DNA of 64,000 bases, from contig NZ_JAVLVT010000006.1 of NCBI RefSeq assembly GCF_031628175.1, positions 233,871 through 297,870 on the forward strand, read 5' to 3'. The notes under the pieces are model-generated. The model saw only the letters and a list, made by a program, of their open reading frames with translations, was not told the origin of the DNA and did no database searches. Positions 42,650-50,293 of the stretch are shown in pieces (the first letter of the stretch is position 1; the number at the start of each line of letters is the position of its first letter). Position numbers and translations under genes: made by a program. The DNA comes from Lipingzhangella_A rawalii (GTDB lineage: Bacteria > Actinomycetota > Actinomycetes > Streptosporangiales > Streptosporangiaceae).

Positions 42650-43471
42650 ATGCGCACGCGCACGCTCGCACTACCCCTGGCCATGACGCTGCTCGCGGCC
42701 ACGGGTTGCACCGCTGTCGCGGAGACGGGCTCCGTCGCGGGAGCGAACAGTCTCACCATCGGTGTGAAGTACGATCAGCCCCAGCTGGGCCTGGAAACCG
42801 GTGGCAGCTTCGAGGGCTTCGAAGTCGACGTCGCCACCTACGTCGCCGACCGGCTCGGCGTCGATCCCGACGACATCACCTGGGTGGGGCTGGACTCCGC
42901 CGACCGGGAGGACGCCATCCGCAACGGTGACGTGGACCTCGTGTTCGCCACCTACTCCATCACCCAGGAACGCAAGGCGGATGTCGGCTTCGCCGGCCCC
43001 TACTACGTCGCCCATCAGGACATCCTGGTGAATGCCGAGAACACCGAGGTGGAGGACGTCACGGACCTGGAGGGCACCCGCATCTGCCAGGCCCAGGGCT
43101 CACACTCGGGCACCCGCATCGTCGAGGAACGCGGGATCGACGCCGAGCTCGTGGAGGAGGACAACTTCGGAGACTGCATCAACACCGCCCTCGCCGAGGG
43201 CCAGGTGCAGGCCGTGTCCACCGACGACCTCATTCTCGCCGGTTTTCTGGAGGAAAACCCCGAGGCGTTTCGGTTCGTGAACGCTCCGTTCACGGACGAA
43301 CGCTACGGTGTCGGCATCGACCGGGACGACATCGCCGGTTGTGAGGCGGTGAACAAGGCGATCACCCAGATGTACCAGGACGGCACCGCCGCCGAGCTGT
43401 TGCAGGAGTGGTTCGGCGCGACCGACCTCGACCTGGTCACCAGCGTCCCCCAGTTCGAGGGGTGCGGGTAA
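42650..43471 (+). CDS. glnH: GlnH-like amino-acid-binding lipoprotein
   Basis: The 273-residue precursor has a signal peptide with lipobox-like LLAATGC (C22) and a family 3 solute-binding fold: SLTIGVKYDQPQLG, EGFEVDVATYVADRLG, FATYSITQERKADVGFAGPY and AVSTDDLILAGF. These are hallmarks of Asp/Glu/Gln-binding proteins. No ABC permease gene is present; as in mycobacteria, it probably senses glutamate/aspartate for the GlnX-PknG pathway. GGAG precedes ATG 42650. It closes the operon, and a 20-bp inverted repeat follows. Confidence 0.88.
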   Translation: MRTRTLALPLAMTLLAATGCTAVAETGSVAGANSLTIGVKYDQPQLGLETGGSFEGFEVDVATYVADRLGVDPDDITWVGLDSADREDAIRNGDVDLVFATYSITQERKADVGFAGPYYVAHQDILVNAENTEVEDVTDLEGTRICQAQGSHSGTRIVEERGIDAELVEEDNFGDCINTALAEGQVQAVSTDDLILAGFLEENPEAFRFVNAPFTDERYGVGIDRDDIAGCEAVNKAITQMYQDGTAAELLQEWFGATDLDLVTSVPQFEGCG

Positions 43472-43501
43472 CACCGGGAACAGCCGCATCGGAGCACACG
43501 G

Positions 43502-43567
43502 CGATGGGTCGGCGCCACGAAACCCGGTGAACCGGTGGCGGTCCGGCTTCGTGGCGCCGACCCATCG
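43502..43567. terminator. 20-bp perfect inverted repeat between convergent genes
   Basis: CGATGGGTCGGCGCCACGAA (43502-43521) and TTCGTGGCGCCGACCCATCG (43548-43567) are exact reverse complements separated by 26 bases. They lie between the ends of glnH and the convergent minus-strand gene at 43589, fitting a bidirectional terminator. The stem is unusually long. Confidence 0.8.
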
Positions 43568-43588
43568 TGCCCGCGCCTCGATCGGCGG

Positions 43589-44161
43589 CTAGTTCGGGAT
43601 CCGCCCGTTGTGGTCCTTCGCCGCACCCGGGGAGCCGTCCGTGGACTGTTCGGCGCCCTCGGAGTCCTGCCCACGCAGGGTCTCGCGTGCCTCCCTGGCC
43701 TTGGCGGTCACCGTGTCTCGGACCTGTTCGCGGGCCTGGCGCAGGCTCTCCTGCCACTCGGCCTCCTGGGCCGACTGACGCATGCGCACCACTCCGTACA
43801 CCGCCGCGGCGCCGGCCGCGGCCACCCCGACAACGATCAGGGTCCTGGGCACCCGGCGGCCTCCCGCACGCCGGCCACGCAGGAAGAGGCGTTTCGGGGG
43901 CTCCGGCTCCACTTTCTGCGCAGCCTGGACGAGCAGGTTAGCCACGCGCGGAGCAACGGTGTCCTCCACACGCTCCGCGGCGTTCTCCAGACGAGGCGCG
44001 GTCCATCCCCGCGCCTGCCGGAACCGGCGGGCCGCGTTGTCCCGCGCCACCTCGGCGTAGGGCCCCAGACGTTCGGCCTGTTCCCGAGCGAGTTCTTGCA
44101 GCCGAGCAAGCGCCGCCTCGAACTCGGGTTCGGCGCTGCGGCGCTTCAACGTGACTGACAC
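43589..44161 (-). CDS. single-TM helical protein (YtxH-like)
   Basis: The 190-residue protein starts at GTG 44161 with AAGGAGGT five bases upstream. It has a helical N-terminal half (ALARLQELAREQAERLGPY, AAERVEDTVAPRVANLLVQ), one transmembrane helix (about 103-125, TLIVVGVAAAGAAAVYGVVR) and a charged helical tail with AREQVRDTVTAKAREARETL. This pattern recalls YtxH/DUF-type actinobacterial membrane proteins encoded next to ppiA. No catalytic residues are apparent. Confidence 0.75.
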   Translation of the reverse strand: MSVTLKRRSAEPEFEAALARLQELAREQAERLGPYAEVARDNAARRFRQARGWTAPRLENAAERVEDTVAPRVANLLVQAAQKVEPEPPKRLFLRGRRAGGRRVPRTLIVVGVAAAGAAAVYGVVRMRQSAQEAEWQESLRQAREQVRDTVTAKAREARETLRGQDSEGAEQSTDGSPGAAKDHNGRIPN

Positions 44162-44531
44162 GTCGACCTCCTTGGTTCTCCGATTGGTTCGGGCTGCTCC
44201 ATCACAACGGGACACGGCAGTGCTGCTTTACCTTTCCAATCAACCCGCCGGTTATGCCTTCGGGGCTCACCCGATCGCGGGCCGACCGAAAAGAACCGCG
44301 CCCCAGCGGGCGGGATGGTGCGGCTGGCGGGCCCCGGGACCGTCGCCGCCACCCCGGACGGTGTGGCCACCATCCAGAACAACTGGCCTCAGACTATTCC
44401 CGCGGCGGGAACACCCCATGTCGTGACACGCGAGGCGGATCCGGCCGACACCGGACATGCGGCCGCAGGCGGCCAGCACCGGCTGGGTCCAGCACCGGCG
44501 GTAACGTGGACACCGCAGATACTGAGAATCC
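44162..44531. other. divergent intergenic region upstream of ppiA
   Basis: This 370-base region separates the YtxH-like gene and ppiA, which are divergent. It should contain both promoters. I found no strong palindrome or structured RNA. Apparent frames are low-quality. Confidence 0.4.
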
Positions 44532-45086
44532 ATGACCAGGAAAGGTCTTCCTACGTTGTCTGACGCGTCCACCGGCCAGCTGCGCGCTCGGCTCGCCACG
44601 TCCAAGGGCGAGATCGTCCTTGCGCTCTTTCCACAGCAGGCCCCACAGACCGTGGCGAACTTCGTCGAACTCGCGGAGGGAACCCGGGAGTGGCGGGACC
44701 CCCGAACCGGGGAGACCACCACGGCCAAGCTGTACGACGGCACGATCTTCCACCGGGTAATCTCCGGGTTCATGCTCCAGGGTGGAGACCCGCTGGGCAA
44801 CGGCCGGGGCGGCCCCGGATACGAGTTCGCCGACGAGTTCGACCCGAGCCTGCGGTTCGACCGTCCCTACCTGCTCGCCATGGCGAACGCCGGCCCGGGC
44901 ACCAACGGATCCCAGTTCTTCATCACCGTCTCGAAGCCGGCCCACCTCAACGACCGGCACACCATCTTCGGTGAGGTGACCGAGGGACACGACGTCGTCG
45001 ACGCCATCGAGGCGGTCCCGACGAACCAGGCCGACCGCCCGCTGGAGGACGTGGTCATCCAGTCCGTCACTATCGAGCGCGACTGA
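44532..45086 (+). CDS. ppiA: cyclophilin-type peptidyl-prolyl isomerase
   Basis: The 184-residue protein has the cyclophilin core: YDGTIFHRVISGFMLQGGDP (catalytic arginine in FHRV), GPGTNGSQFFIT and LNDRHTIFGEV. No signal peptide is present, so it works in the cytoplasm. ATG 44532 is used; TTG 44556 is an alternative. The ppiA-rhomboid-crgA-pknB order parallels the mycobacterial region next to the origin. Confidence 0.92.
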   Translation: MTRKGLPTLSDASTGQLRARLATSKGEIVLALFPQQAPQTVANFVELAEGTREWRDPRTGETTTAKLYDGTIFHRVISGFMLQGGDPLGNGRGGPGYEFADEFDPSLRFDRPYLLAMANAGPGTNGSQFFITVSKPAHLNDRHTIFGEVTEGHDVVDAIEAVPTNQADRPLEDVVIQSVTIERD

Positions 45087-45098
45087 GGCGTTACGACG

Positions 45099-46013
45099 AT
45101 GAGCGATTCCCCTCCCCCCACCCCGGAGGAACCGTCCGCCGCGGAGGTTCCGACCTGCTTCCGGCATCCCCAACGGGAGGCCTACGTCCGCTGCGCCCGA
45201 TGCAACCGGGTGATCTGCCCGGACTGCATGCGGGAAGCCGCGGTCGGATTCCACTGTGTGGAGTGTGTGGCGGAGGGGAATCGTACCGTTCGGCAGGCCC
45301 GTACGGTATTCGGTGGAAAGCAGGTACGGGCCCCGTACGTCACCTGGACCCTGCTCACCCTCATCGGCCTGGGTTTCCTCGCCCAGCTCGGGACGGCCTC
45401 GAACGGTTGGGGAGCCACGAGCAGCTGGCTGGTCCCACAGTTCGGCATGCTCGGTGTCGTGGGTGAATTCGGCGTCGCCCACGGCGAGTACTACCGCCTG
45501 CTCACCTCGGAGCTGCTGCACGGCGGCGTGCTGCACCTCCTGGTCAACGGTTTCGCCCTGTACTTCCTCGGCCCCCAGTTGGAGCGCTGGCTGGGGCATC
45601 CCCGCTTTCTCGCCCTGTGGCTGCTCAGCGCCCTGGGTGGCTCGGTACTGACCTACCTGCTGGAACCCCAGCAGCTCACCGTCGGCGCCTCCACCGCACT
45701 GTTCGGGCTGTTCGGTGCCATCTTCGTCCTGGGGCACCGCCTCGGGCTGGACACCCGGTTCGTCCTGGTTCTACTGGGGCTGAACCTCGTGCTGACCTTC
45801 ACCGTGCCCAACATCTCCTGGACCGGCCACATCGGAGGACTGGCGAGCGGCGCCGTGATCGCGCTGGCCTACGGCTACCTCCCGCGCACCCGACAGCACA
45901 CCGGACCCCGACACCAGCGCCGGCAGGCCCTCTTCCACAGTGCCGTGGCCGCCGGATGGGCTGTGCTGCTGGTGGCGCTGGCCGTGGCACAAACCTGGCT
46001 CATCGTCAGCTAA
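45099..46013 (+). CDS. rhomboid-family intramembrane serine protease with N-terminal zinc finger
   Basis: The 304-residue protein has a B-box-like cysteine/histidine cluster (C20, H23, C32, C35, C40, C43, H52, C53, C56) followed by a rhomboid domain of about six or seven helices. Catalytic S198 sits in GASTALFG and H244 in TGHIGG; HGGVLHLLVN is loop/TM2 region. It cleaves membrane proteins within the bilayer; substrates are unknown. It begins 12 bases after ppiA and is probably co-transcribed. Confidence 0.92.
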   Translation: MSDSPPPTPEEPSAAEVPTCFRHPQREAYVRCARCNRVICPDCMREAAVGFHCVECVAEGNRTVRQARTVFGGKQVRAPYVTWTLLTLIGLGFLAQLGTASNGWGATSSWLVPQFGMLGVVGEFGVAHGEYYRLLTSELLHGGVLHLLVNGFALYFLGPQLERWLGHPRFLALWLLSALGGSVLTYLLEPQQLTVGASTALFGLFGAIFVLGHRLGLDTRFVLVLLGLNLVLTFTVPNISWTGHIGGLASGAVIALAYGYLPRTRQHTGPRHQRRQALFHSAVAAGWAVLLVALAVAQTWLIVS

Positions 46014-46249
46014 GCCCCGCGTTGTGGAGTTGGGCTGAGGTAGGTCCCAGCCTGGCGGATGCAGGGATCGGGGCCGGTCGTTTCGGCCGCGCTGGTGTCG
46101 TGCGGACACTTCCTTCCAGCCTCCCGGCGAACACCCATCCACGCCGGGCAGCCCACCCCAGCACGCCCCGACAGACCCGCTGGCCACCCTGCGGGGGAAC
46201 GGGAGCGCCGCCAGGCACGACGCCAGCGGCCGCATCGGCGCCCAACGCA

Positions 46250-46265
46250 CCACACCCCCGTGTGG
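46250..46265. terminator. small hairpin between rhomboid and crgA genes
   Basis: CCACAC-cccc-GTGTGG forms a six-pair stem in the 295-base region between the convergent rhomboid and crgA genes. It is weak compared with the other terminators of the window. The rest of the gap shows nothing recognisable. Confidence 0.3.
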
Positions 46266-46308
46266 AGGCTCCTCGCGCCGCCACGCGGGGACGAGGGCAT
46301 TGCGGAGA

Positions 46309-46563
46309 CTAGTGCCAGCGCGTCGACATCAACACGGTAGCGATGATGCCGCCGAAGCCGACCAGGAGGTTCCAGTTGCCCAGCTGGTCCAGCACGGGAA
46401 TCTGCCCGCCGGTGATGTAGAAGACCACGATCCACAGGATTCCGAGGGCACCTGGAGCCAGCATCACGGGCACGAACCAGGGAGGGCTCACCCGTGGCGC
46501 CTCCTCCTGTACCGGAGGAGTGTAGACAGCCTTCTTCTTACGGTCGCTGCGGGACTTCGGCAC
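46309..46563 (-). CDS. crgA: cell-division inhibitor CrgA
   Basis: The 84-residue protein has the CrgA features: a basic start (PKSRSDRKKK), two transmembrane helices (about 29-50 and 61-80) and the end NLLVGFGGIIATVLMSTRWH. CrgA helps coordinate septum formation with FtsZ and wall synthesis. GTG 46563 follows GGAG. It is downstream of pknB with a 110-base gap, the usual actinobacterial neighbourhood. Confidence 0.95.
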   Translation of the reverse strand: MPKSRSDRKKKAVYTPPVQEEAPRVSPPWFVPVMLAPGALGILWIVVFYITGGQIPVLDQLGNWNLLVGFGGIIATVLMSTRWH

Positions 46564-46673
46564 GGTCAGTACTCCAAGACGGTGGACGACGCCTGGCTGG
46601 CACGTCACAGTCTAGGTCAGACGTGGCAACCCGTGCCCCTCGCGGTGGAGGGGATGACACGGGCGACCGGCCC

Positions 46674-48515
46674 CTACCCGTTGCGGGCCCACTCCTCGAA
46701 CCAGTCGTCGTCCCCGAGCCAAGCGTCCTCGTGCTCGCCCTCCCCGTCGTCTCCGTTCTCGCCGTTGCCGTTATTGCCGTTGCCGTTATTGCCGTTGTTC
46801 CCGTTGCCGTTGCCGTTGCCGTTGCCGTCTCCGTTGTTTCCGGGGTCGTCGGCCACGACAATCTGCACGGTGGTGCCCTCCTCGACCGTGCTGCCCGCAC
46901 CCGGGTTCTGGTTGATGACGGTTCCCGGTTCCGCATCCGGATCCGGCTGCGGCTGGGCCTGGGCCTCCAGCTCCAGCTCGGAGAGCTCCTGTTCGGCCTC
47001 GCCCTGCTCCAGCCCGATCAGGTCCGGAACCTCAACCTCCTCGGCTTCCGGCTCCGTGGCCAGAACCAGATTCACCGCCGTGCCCTCCTGCACCGTGGAG
47101 CCGGCGGCGGGACTCGTACGCAGTACCGTGTTCGGGTCCTGATCCTCGGTCTCCTCCGTGCTCGTCGACCCGATCTGGAGCCCGGCGTCTTGCAGGGTCT
47201 GCATCGCACTGTCCTGGTCCTGACCGGAAACGTCCGGCACGTCGACCTGGTCGTCCTCCTCCTCGCCGGTGGAGACCACCAGCAGGATCTCGGTCTCGGC
47301 CGTCTGGGCCGTACCGGCCGCGGGGTCGGTCTCGATGACGTTGCCCTCGGCAACCTCCGCACTGGGCTGTTCCTGAGGCTCATCCGCGACATTGGTGAAC
47401 CCGACGTCCTCCAACTCCGCTTCCGCCTCGGCGACGGGCATACCGCTCACATCGGGAACATCGATCTCCTCGACACCGTCCCGCGTCAGCAACCAGCCCA
47501 GGAAGACCAGGGCACCGATCACCGACAGGGCCAACAGCACCCACAGCAGAGCCTTGCCAGCACCTCCGCCACGGCGCTCGTCACGCTCATCGAAATCGCC
47601 GTCGTCGTCCTGCACCGGCGGCAGCGCCGTGGTTCCCCCGGCCGCCGCCATAACCGCGGTGCTGGCCTCGGTCTGCATCCCCGACATCCCCCGCTGAATG
47701 TCGGCCCGCATCTGCTCGGCGCTCTGGTAGCGATCCTCCGGATCCTTGGCCATGGCCCGCAGTGTGATCTCCTCCAGCCACTGCGGCACCTCCGGGTCCA
47801 GCTGGCGCGGGGGAACCGGATCCTCCCGCACGTGCTGGTAGGCGATCGACACCGGTGTGTCCCCCGTGAACGGCGGCCTCCCGGTGAGGAGTTCGTAGAG
47901 GACACAGCCCGTGGCATAGAGGTCGCTACGCGCGTCCACACGCTCACCCCGGGCCTGCTCCGGGGAGAGGTACTGAGCGGTACCGATGACCTGTGACGTC
48001 TGGGTCATGGTCGCCTGAGAGTCATCCGTGGACCGCGCGATACCGAAGTCCATCACCTTGACCTCGGCCTGGCGTGTCAGCATGACATTGGCAGGCTTGA
48101 TATCCCGGTGCACGATGCTGTGGCGGTGACTGTAGTCCAGGGCACGCAGAACGCCCTCGGCGATCTCGGCGGTGCGCTCGGGCAGGAGCCGCCGACCGTC
48201 GTTGAGCAGCTCCTGGAGCGTACGTCCGTCGACGTACTCCATCACGATGTAGGGGATGTTCGCGCCGTCGATCTCGTCCTCGCCGGTGTCGTACACCGCG
48301 ATGATCGAGGGGTGGTTCAGCGAGGCCGCGGACTGCGCCTCGCGGCGAAACCGCGCCTGGAAGGTCTCGTCCTGGGCCAGGTCCGAGCGCAGCGTCTTGA
48401 TGGCGACCATACGATCCAGCCGCAGATCCCGCGCGCGATGAACCTCGGCCATACCTCCACGCCCGACCGTTCCGTCGAGTTCGTAGCGGCCACCGAGTAG
48501 CCGTGGCTGAGACAT
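46674..48515 (-). CDS. pknB: PASTA-domain serine/threonine kinase PknB with Asn/Gly-rich tail
   Basis: The 613-residue kinase has an N-terminal Hanks kinase domain (GRGGMAEV loop, K40, HRDIKPANV, MDFGIA, GTAQYLSPEQ), a juxtamembrane region, a transmembrane helix near 322-345 and three PASTA domains (about 350-555) that bind muropeptides or lipid II. Beyond them lies an unusual tail: a tract of Asn/Gly dipeptides (about 556-588) and an acidic, tryptophan-containing end (WLGDDDWFEEWARNG). PknB regulates wall synthesis and division. Three PASTA domains is fewer than the four in mycobacteria. The DNA encoding the tail is a GCCGTT-type microsatellite. Confidence 0.95.
   Translation of the reverse strand: MSQPRLLGGRYELDGTVGRGGMAEVHRARDLRLDRMVAIKTLRSDLAQDETFQARFRREAQSAASLNHPSIIAVYDTGEDEIDGANIPYIVMEYVDGRTLQELLNDGRRLLPERTAEIAEGVLRALDYSHRHSIVHRDIKPANVMLTRQAEVKVMDFGIARSTDDSQATMTQTSQVIGTAQYLSPEQARGERVDARSDLYATGCVLYELLTGRPPFTGDTPVSIAYQHVREDPVPPRQLDPEVPQWLEEITLRAMAKDPEDRYQSAEQMRADIQRGMSGMQTEASTAVMAAAGGTTALPPVQDDDGDFDERDERRGGGAGKALLWVLLALSVIGALVFLGWLLTRDGVEEIDVPDVSGMPVAEAEAELEDVGFTNVADEPQEQPSAEVAEGNVIETDPAAGTAQTAETEILLVVSTGEEEDDQVDVPDVSGQDQDSAMQTLQDAGLQIGSTSTEETEDQDPNTVLRTSPAAGSTVQEGTAVNLVLATEPEAEEVEVPDLIGLEQGEAEQELSELELEAQAQPQPDPDAEPGTVINQNPGAGSTVEEGTTVQIVVADDPGNNGDGNGNGNGNGNNGNNGNGNNGNGENGDDGEGEHEDAWLGDDDWFEEWARNG
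46755..46845. repeat. GCCGTT/GTTATT hexamer microsatellite in pknB
   Basis: On the plus strand the segment is a run of GCCGTT units interspersed with GTTATT and GTTGTT. It encodes the N-G-N-G tract of PknB. Unit length is a multiple of three, so length changes preserve frame and could vary the outer tail. Confidence 0.85.
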
Positions 48516-48804
48516 GTCCTGAACTATCCCCTGTGTCTCTCGGAGCTGGATCGTGATGTCGTGTTGCAGGTCGGCCGTACATCCCTGGGACGACGCTCGC
48601 TGCGACGCACGCGGACAGTCGGACTCTCCAGCCCGCGAACCGCTGCGACGGTGCTCTGGCCCCGCCGGAGCCTCAGTGCGGTGCGGGCCCGGCCGGGCTG
48701 CACGTCACTCATTGGTCCGATCGCACGCACACAACACTCCCTGGCAGGCTTCGGCCCACACGTACGGTGCCAACGGCTGGCGAACCCCGGATCTGCGGAG
48801 ATCC

Positions 48805-50286
48805 TCACTCTCCGGCTTCCTCACCGGAGTCCGCATCCTCCTGCTGGTCATCGGGTTCCGTCGTGTCCTCGTCGGGTTCGCCGGTAGGCTCGTCCGGCTC
48901 GTCGGGCTCGTCGGGTCCGGTTTCGTCCGGCGTCTGTTCCGGTGTGGGCTCGGTGGGCTCCTCGTGCTCGGTGTTCGGGGCCTCCTCCGGCTCGGGGGCA
49001 GGGTCACCCTGGTCCGGGGCCTGCTCCACCACCGGTTCCTCGGGCTCGGGCTCCTCGGTCGGTTCCTCCTCGTCCGTGGGCGCGGTACGCTCTGCCTGCT
49101 GCTCGTTTCCGGCCGGGCGACTCGGCTCCTCACCGCCACTGAGCCACTGGCCAAGGAACAGGGCACCGGCCGCGAGGACCAGAACGGCAACGATCGAGCC
49201 GATAACCGCCGCTCGGGGAATCCTCCGGGAGCCCGGGGCCAGGGTAGCCGAGTCACCGGCACCGTCAGAAGAGGCCGGACCGAGTGATTCTCCGGGCTGC
49301 GTCGCGGCGTCGCCCTGACCACCCCGAGTGGCACCCGCCCCAACCGCCGCACCCGACATGACCGCGGTCTGTGCGGGCGCCGTCAACACGCTCGTGGCCG
49401 CGTCCGGGCGCGATGGCACGGTCCCGGTGTCACGCAGCTGTTGGGCGGTCTGGGCAACGTCAACCGCGGAGGAGGGACGGTCCGCCGCGGATTTGGCGAG
49501 CATGCCGAGAACGAGGTCCTGCACCGGTTGCGCGATGTGCTCCGGGAGCGGCGGCGGCTCGTCGCGGACATGGGCCAGTGCGAGCGCGAGTGGCGCGTCC
49601 GCGGTGAACGGCGGAGTACCGGCGAGGCACTCGTAGGCCACCACACCGAGGGAGTACACGTCCGAGGAGTGCGTGGCCGACTGCCCTGAGGCCTGTTCCG
49701 GGGAAATGTACTGGGCGGTCCCCATGACCATCCCCGTCTGGGTGAGTGTCACCGACTCGTCGCCACGCGCGATCCCGAAGTCGGTCAGCTTGACTGTGCC
49801 GTCCTCGGTCACCAACAGGTTGCCGGGTTTGATGTCGCGGTGCACCACGCCCCGGGCGTGTGCCGCCCCGAGGGCGTGCGCGGCCTGCGCCAGCAGCCCC
49901 AGGGCGGCACCGGGCTCCAGGCCGCCATCCCGCCGGATGATGGCGGACAGGGGCTCCCCACACACCAACTCCATCACCAGGAAGGCGGTGTCGTTCTGCT
50001 CCCCGTAGTCGTAGACCTGGGCAATACCGGGATGGGACAGCCCGGCGGAGATCCGCGCCTCGGTGCGGAACCGTTCCCGGGAAATGGGTTCCGCCATCTG
50101 CGCGGCGTGCAGCACCTTGACAGCGACTGGGCGGCTCAGCAGGGTATCGGTGGCGCGCCACACCTCGCCCATGCCGCCGACACCGATCCGCTCGTCGAGC
50201 TGGTATCGGCCGTTCAGCAGGGTCCCGCTGCGGTCCGGGCCCTCCTGCGTGTCGTCATCCGGGTGCGGCACGCCGTCCTCACTCAC
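48805..50286 (-). CDS. pknA: serine/threonine kinase PknA with long acidic outer tail
   Basis: The 493-residue protein has a kinase domain (GVGGMGEVW loop, K57, HRDIKPGNLL, TDFGIARG, GTAQYISPEQ), a Ser/Ala-rich linker, one transmembrane helix near 362-382 and about 110 extracytoplasmic residues dominated by Glu, Asp and Pro. There are no PASTA domains. It sits between pbpA and pknB, as in the conserved operon controlling growth and shape. The acidic tail is longer than in mycobacterial PknA. ATG 50286 lies seven bases after the pbpA stop. Confidence 0.92.
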   Translation of the reverse strand: MSEDGVPHPDDDTQEGPDRSGTLLNGRYQLDERIGVGGMGEVWRATDTLLSRPVAVKVLHAAQMAEPISRERFRTEARISAGLSHPGIAQVYDYGEQNDTAFLVMELVCGEPLSAIIRRDGGLEPGAALGLLAQAAHALGAAHARGVVHRDIKPGNLLVTEDGTVKLTDFGIARGDESVTLTQTGMVMGTAQYISPEQASGQSATHSSDVYSLGVVAYECLAGTPPFTADAPLALALAHVRDEPPPLPEHIAQPVQDLVLGMLAKSAADRPSSAVDVAQTAQQLRDTGTVPSRPDAATSVLTAPAQTAVMSGAAVGAGATRGGQGDAATQPGESLGPASSDGAGDSATLAPGSRRIPRAAVIGSIVAVLVLAAGALFLGQWLSGGEEPSRPAGNEQQAERTAPTDEEEPTEEPEPEEPVVEQAPDQGDPAPEPEEAPNTEHEEPTEPTPEQTPDETGPDEPDEPDEPTGEPDEDTTEPDDQQEDADSGEEAGE

Positions 50287-50293
50287 TGCTCAC

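Noticed and set aside
46755..46845. Possible CRISPR-like or regulatory repeat array
   Set aside because: The units are adjacent hexamers without spacers and lie in frame inside pknB.
46494..47996. 500-codon plus-strand open frame rich in Val/Leu/Gly
   Set aside because: It is antisense to pknB; the repeat-derived composition gives a false impression of a membrane protein.
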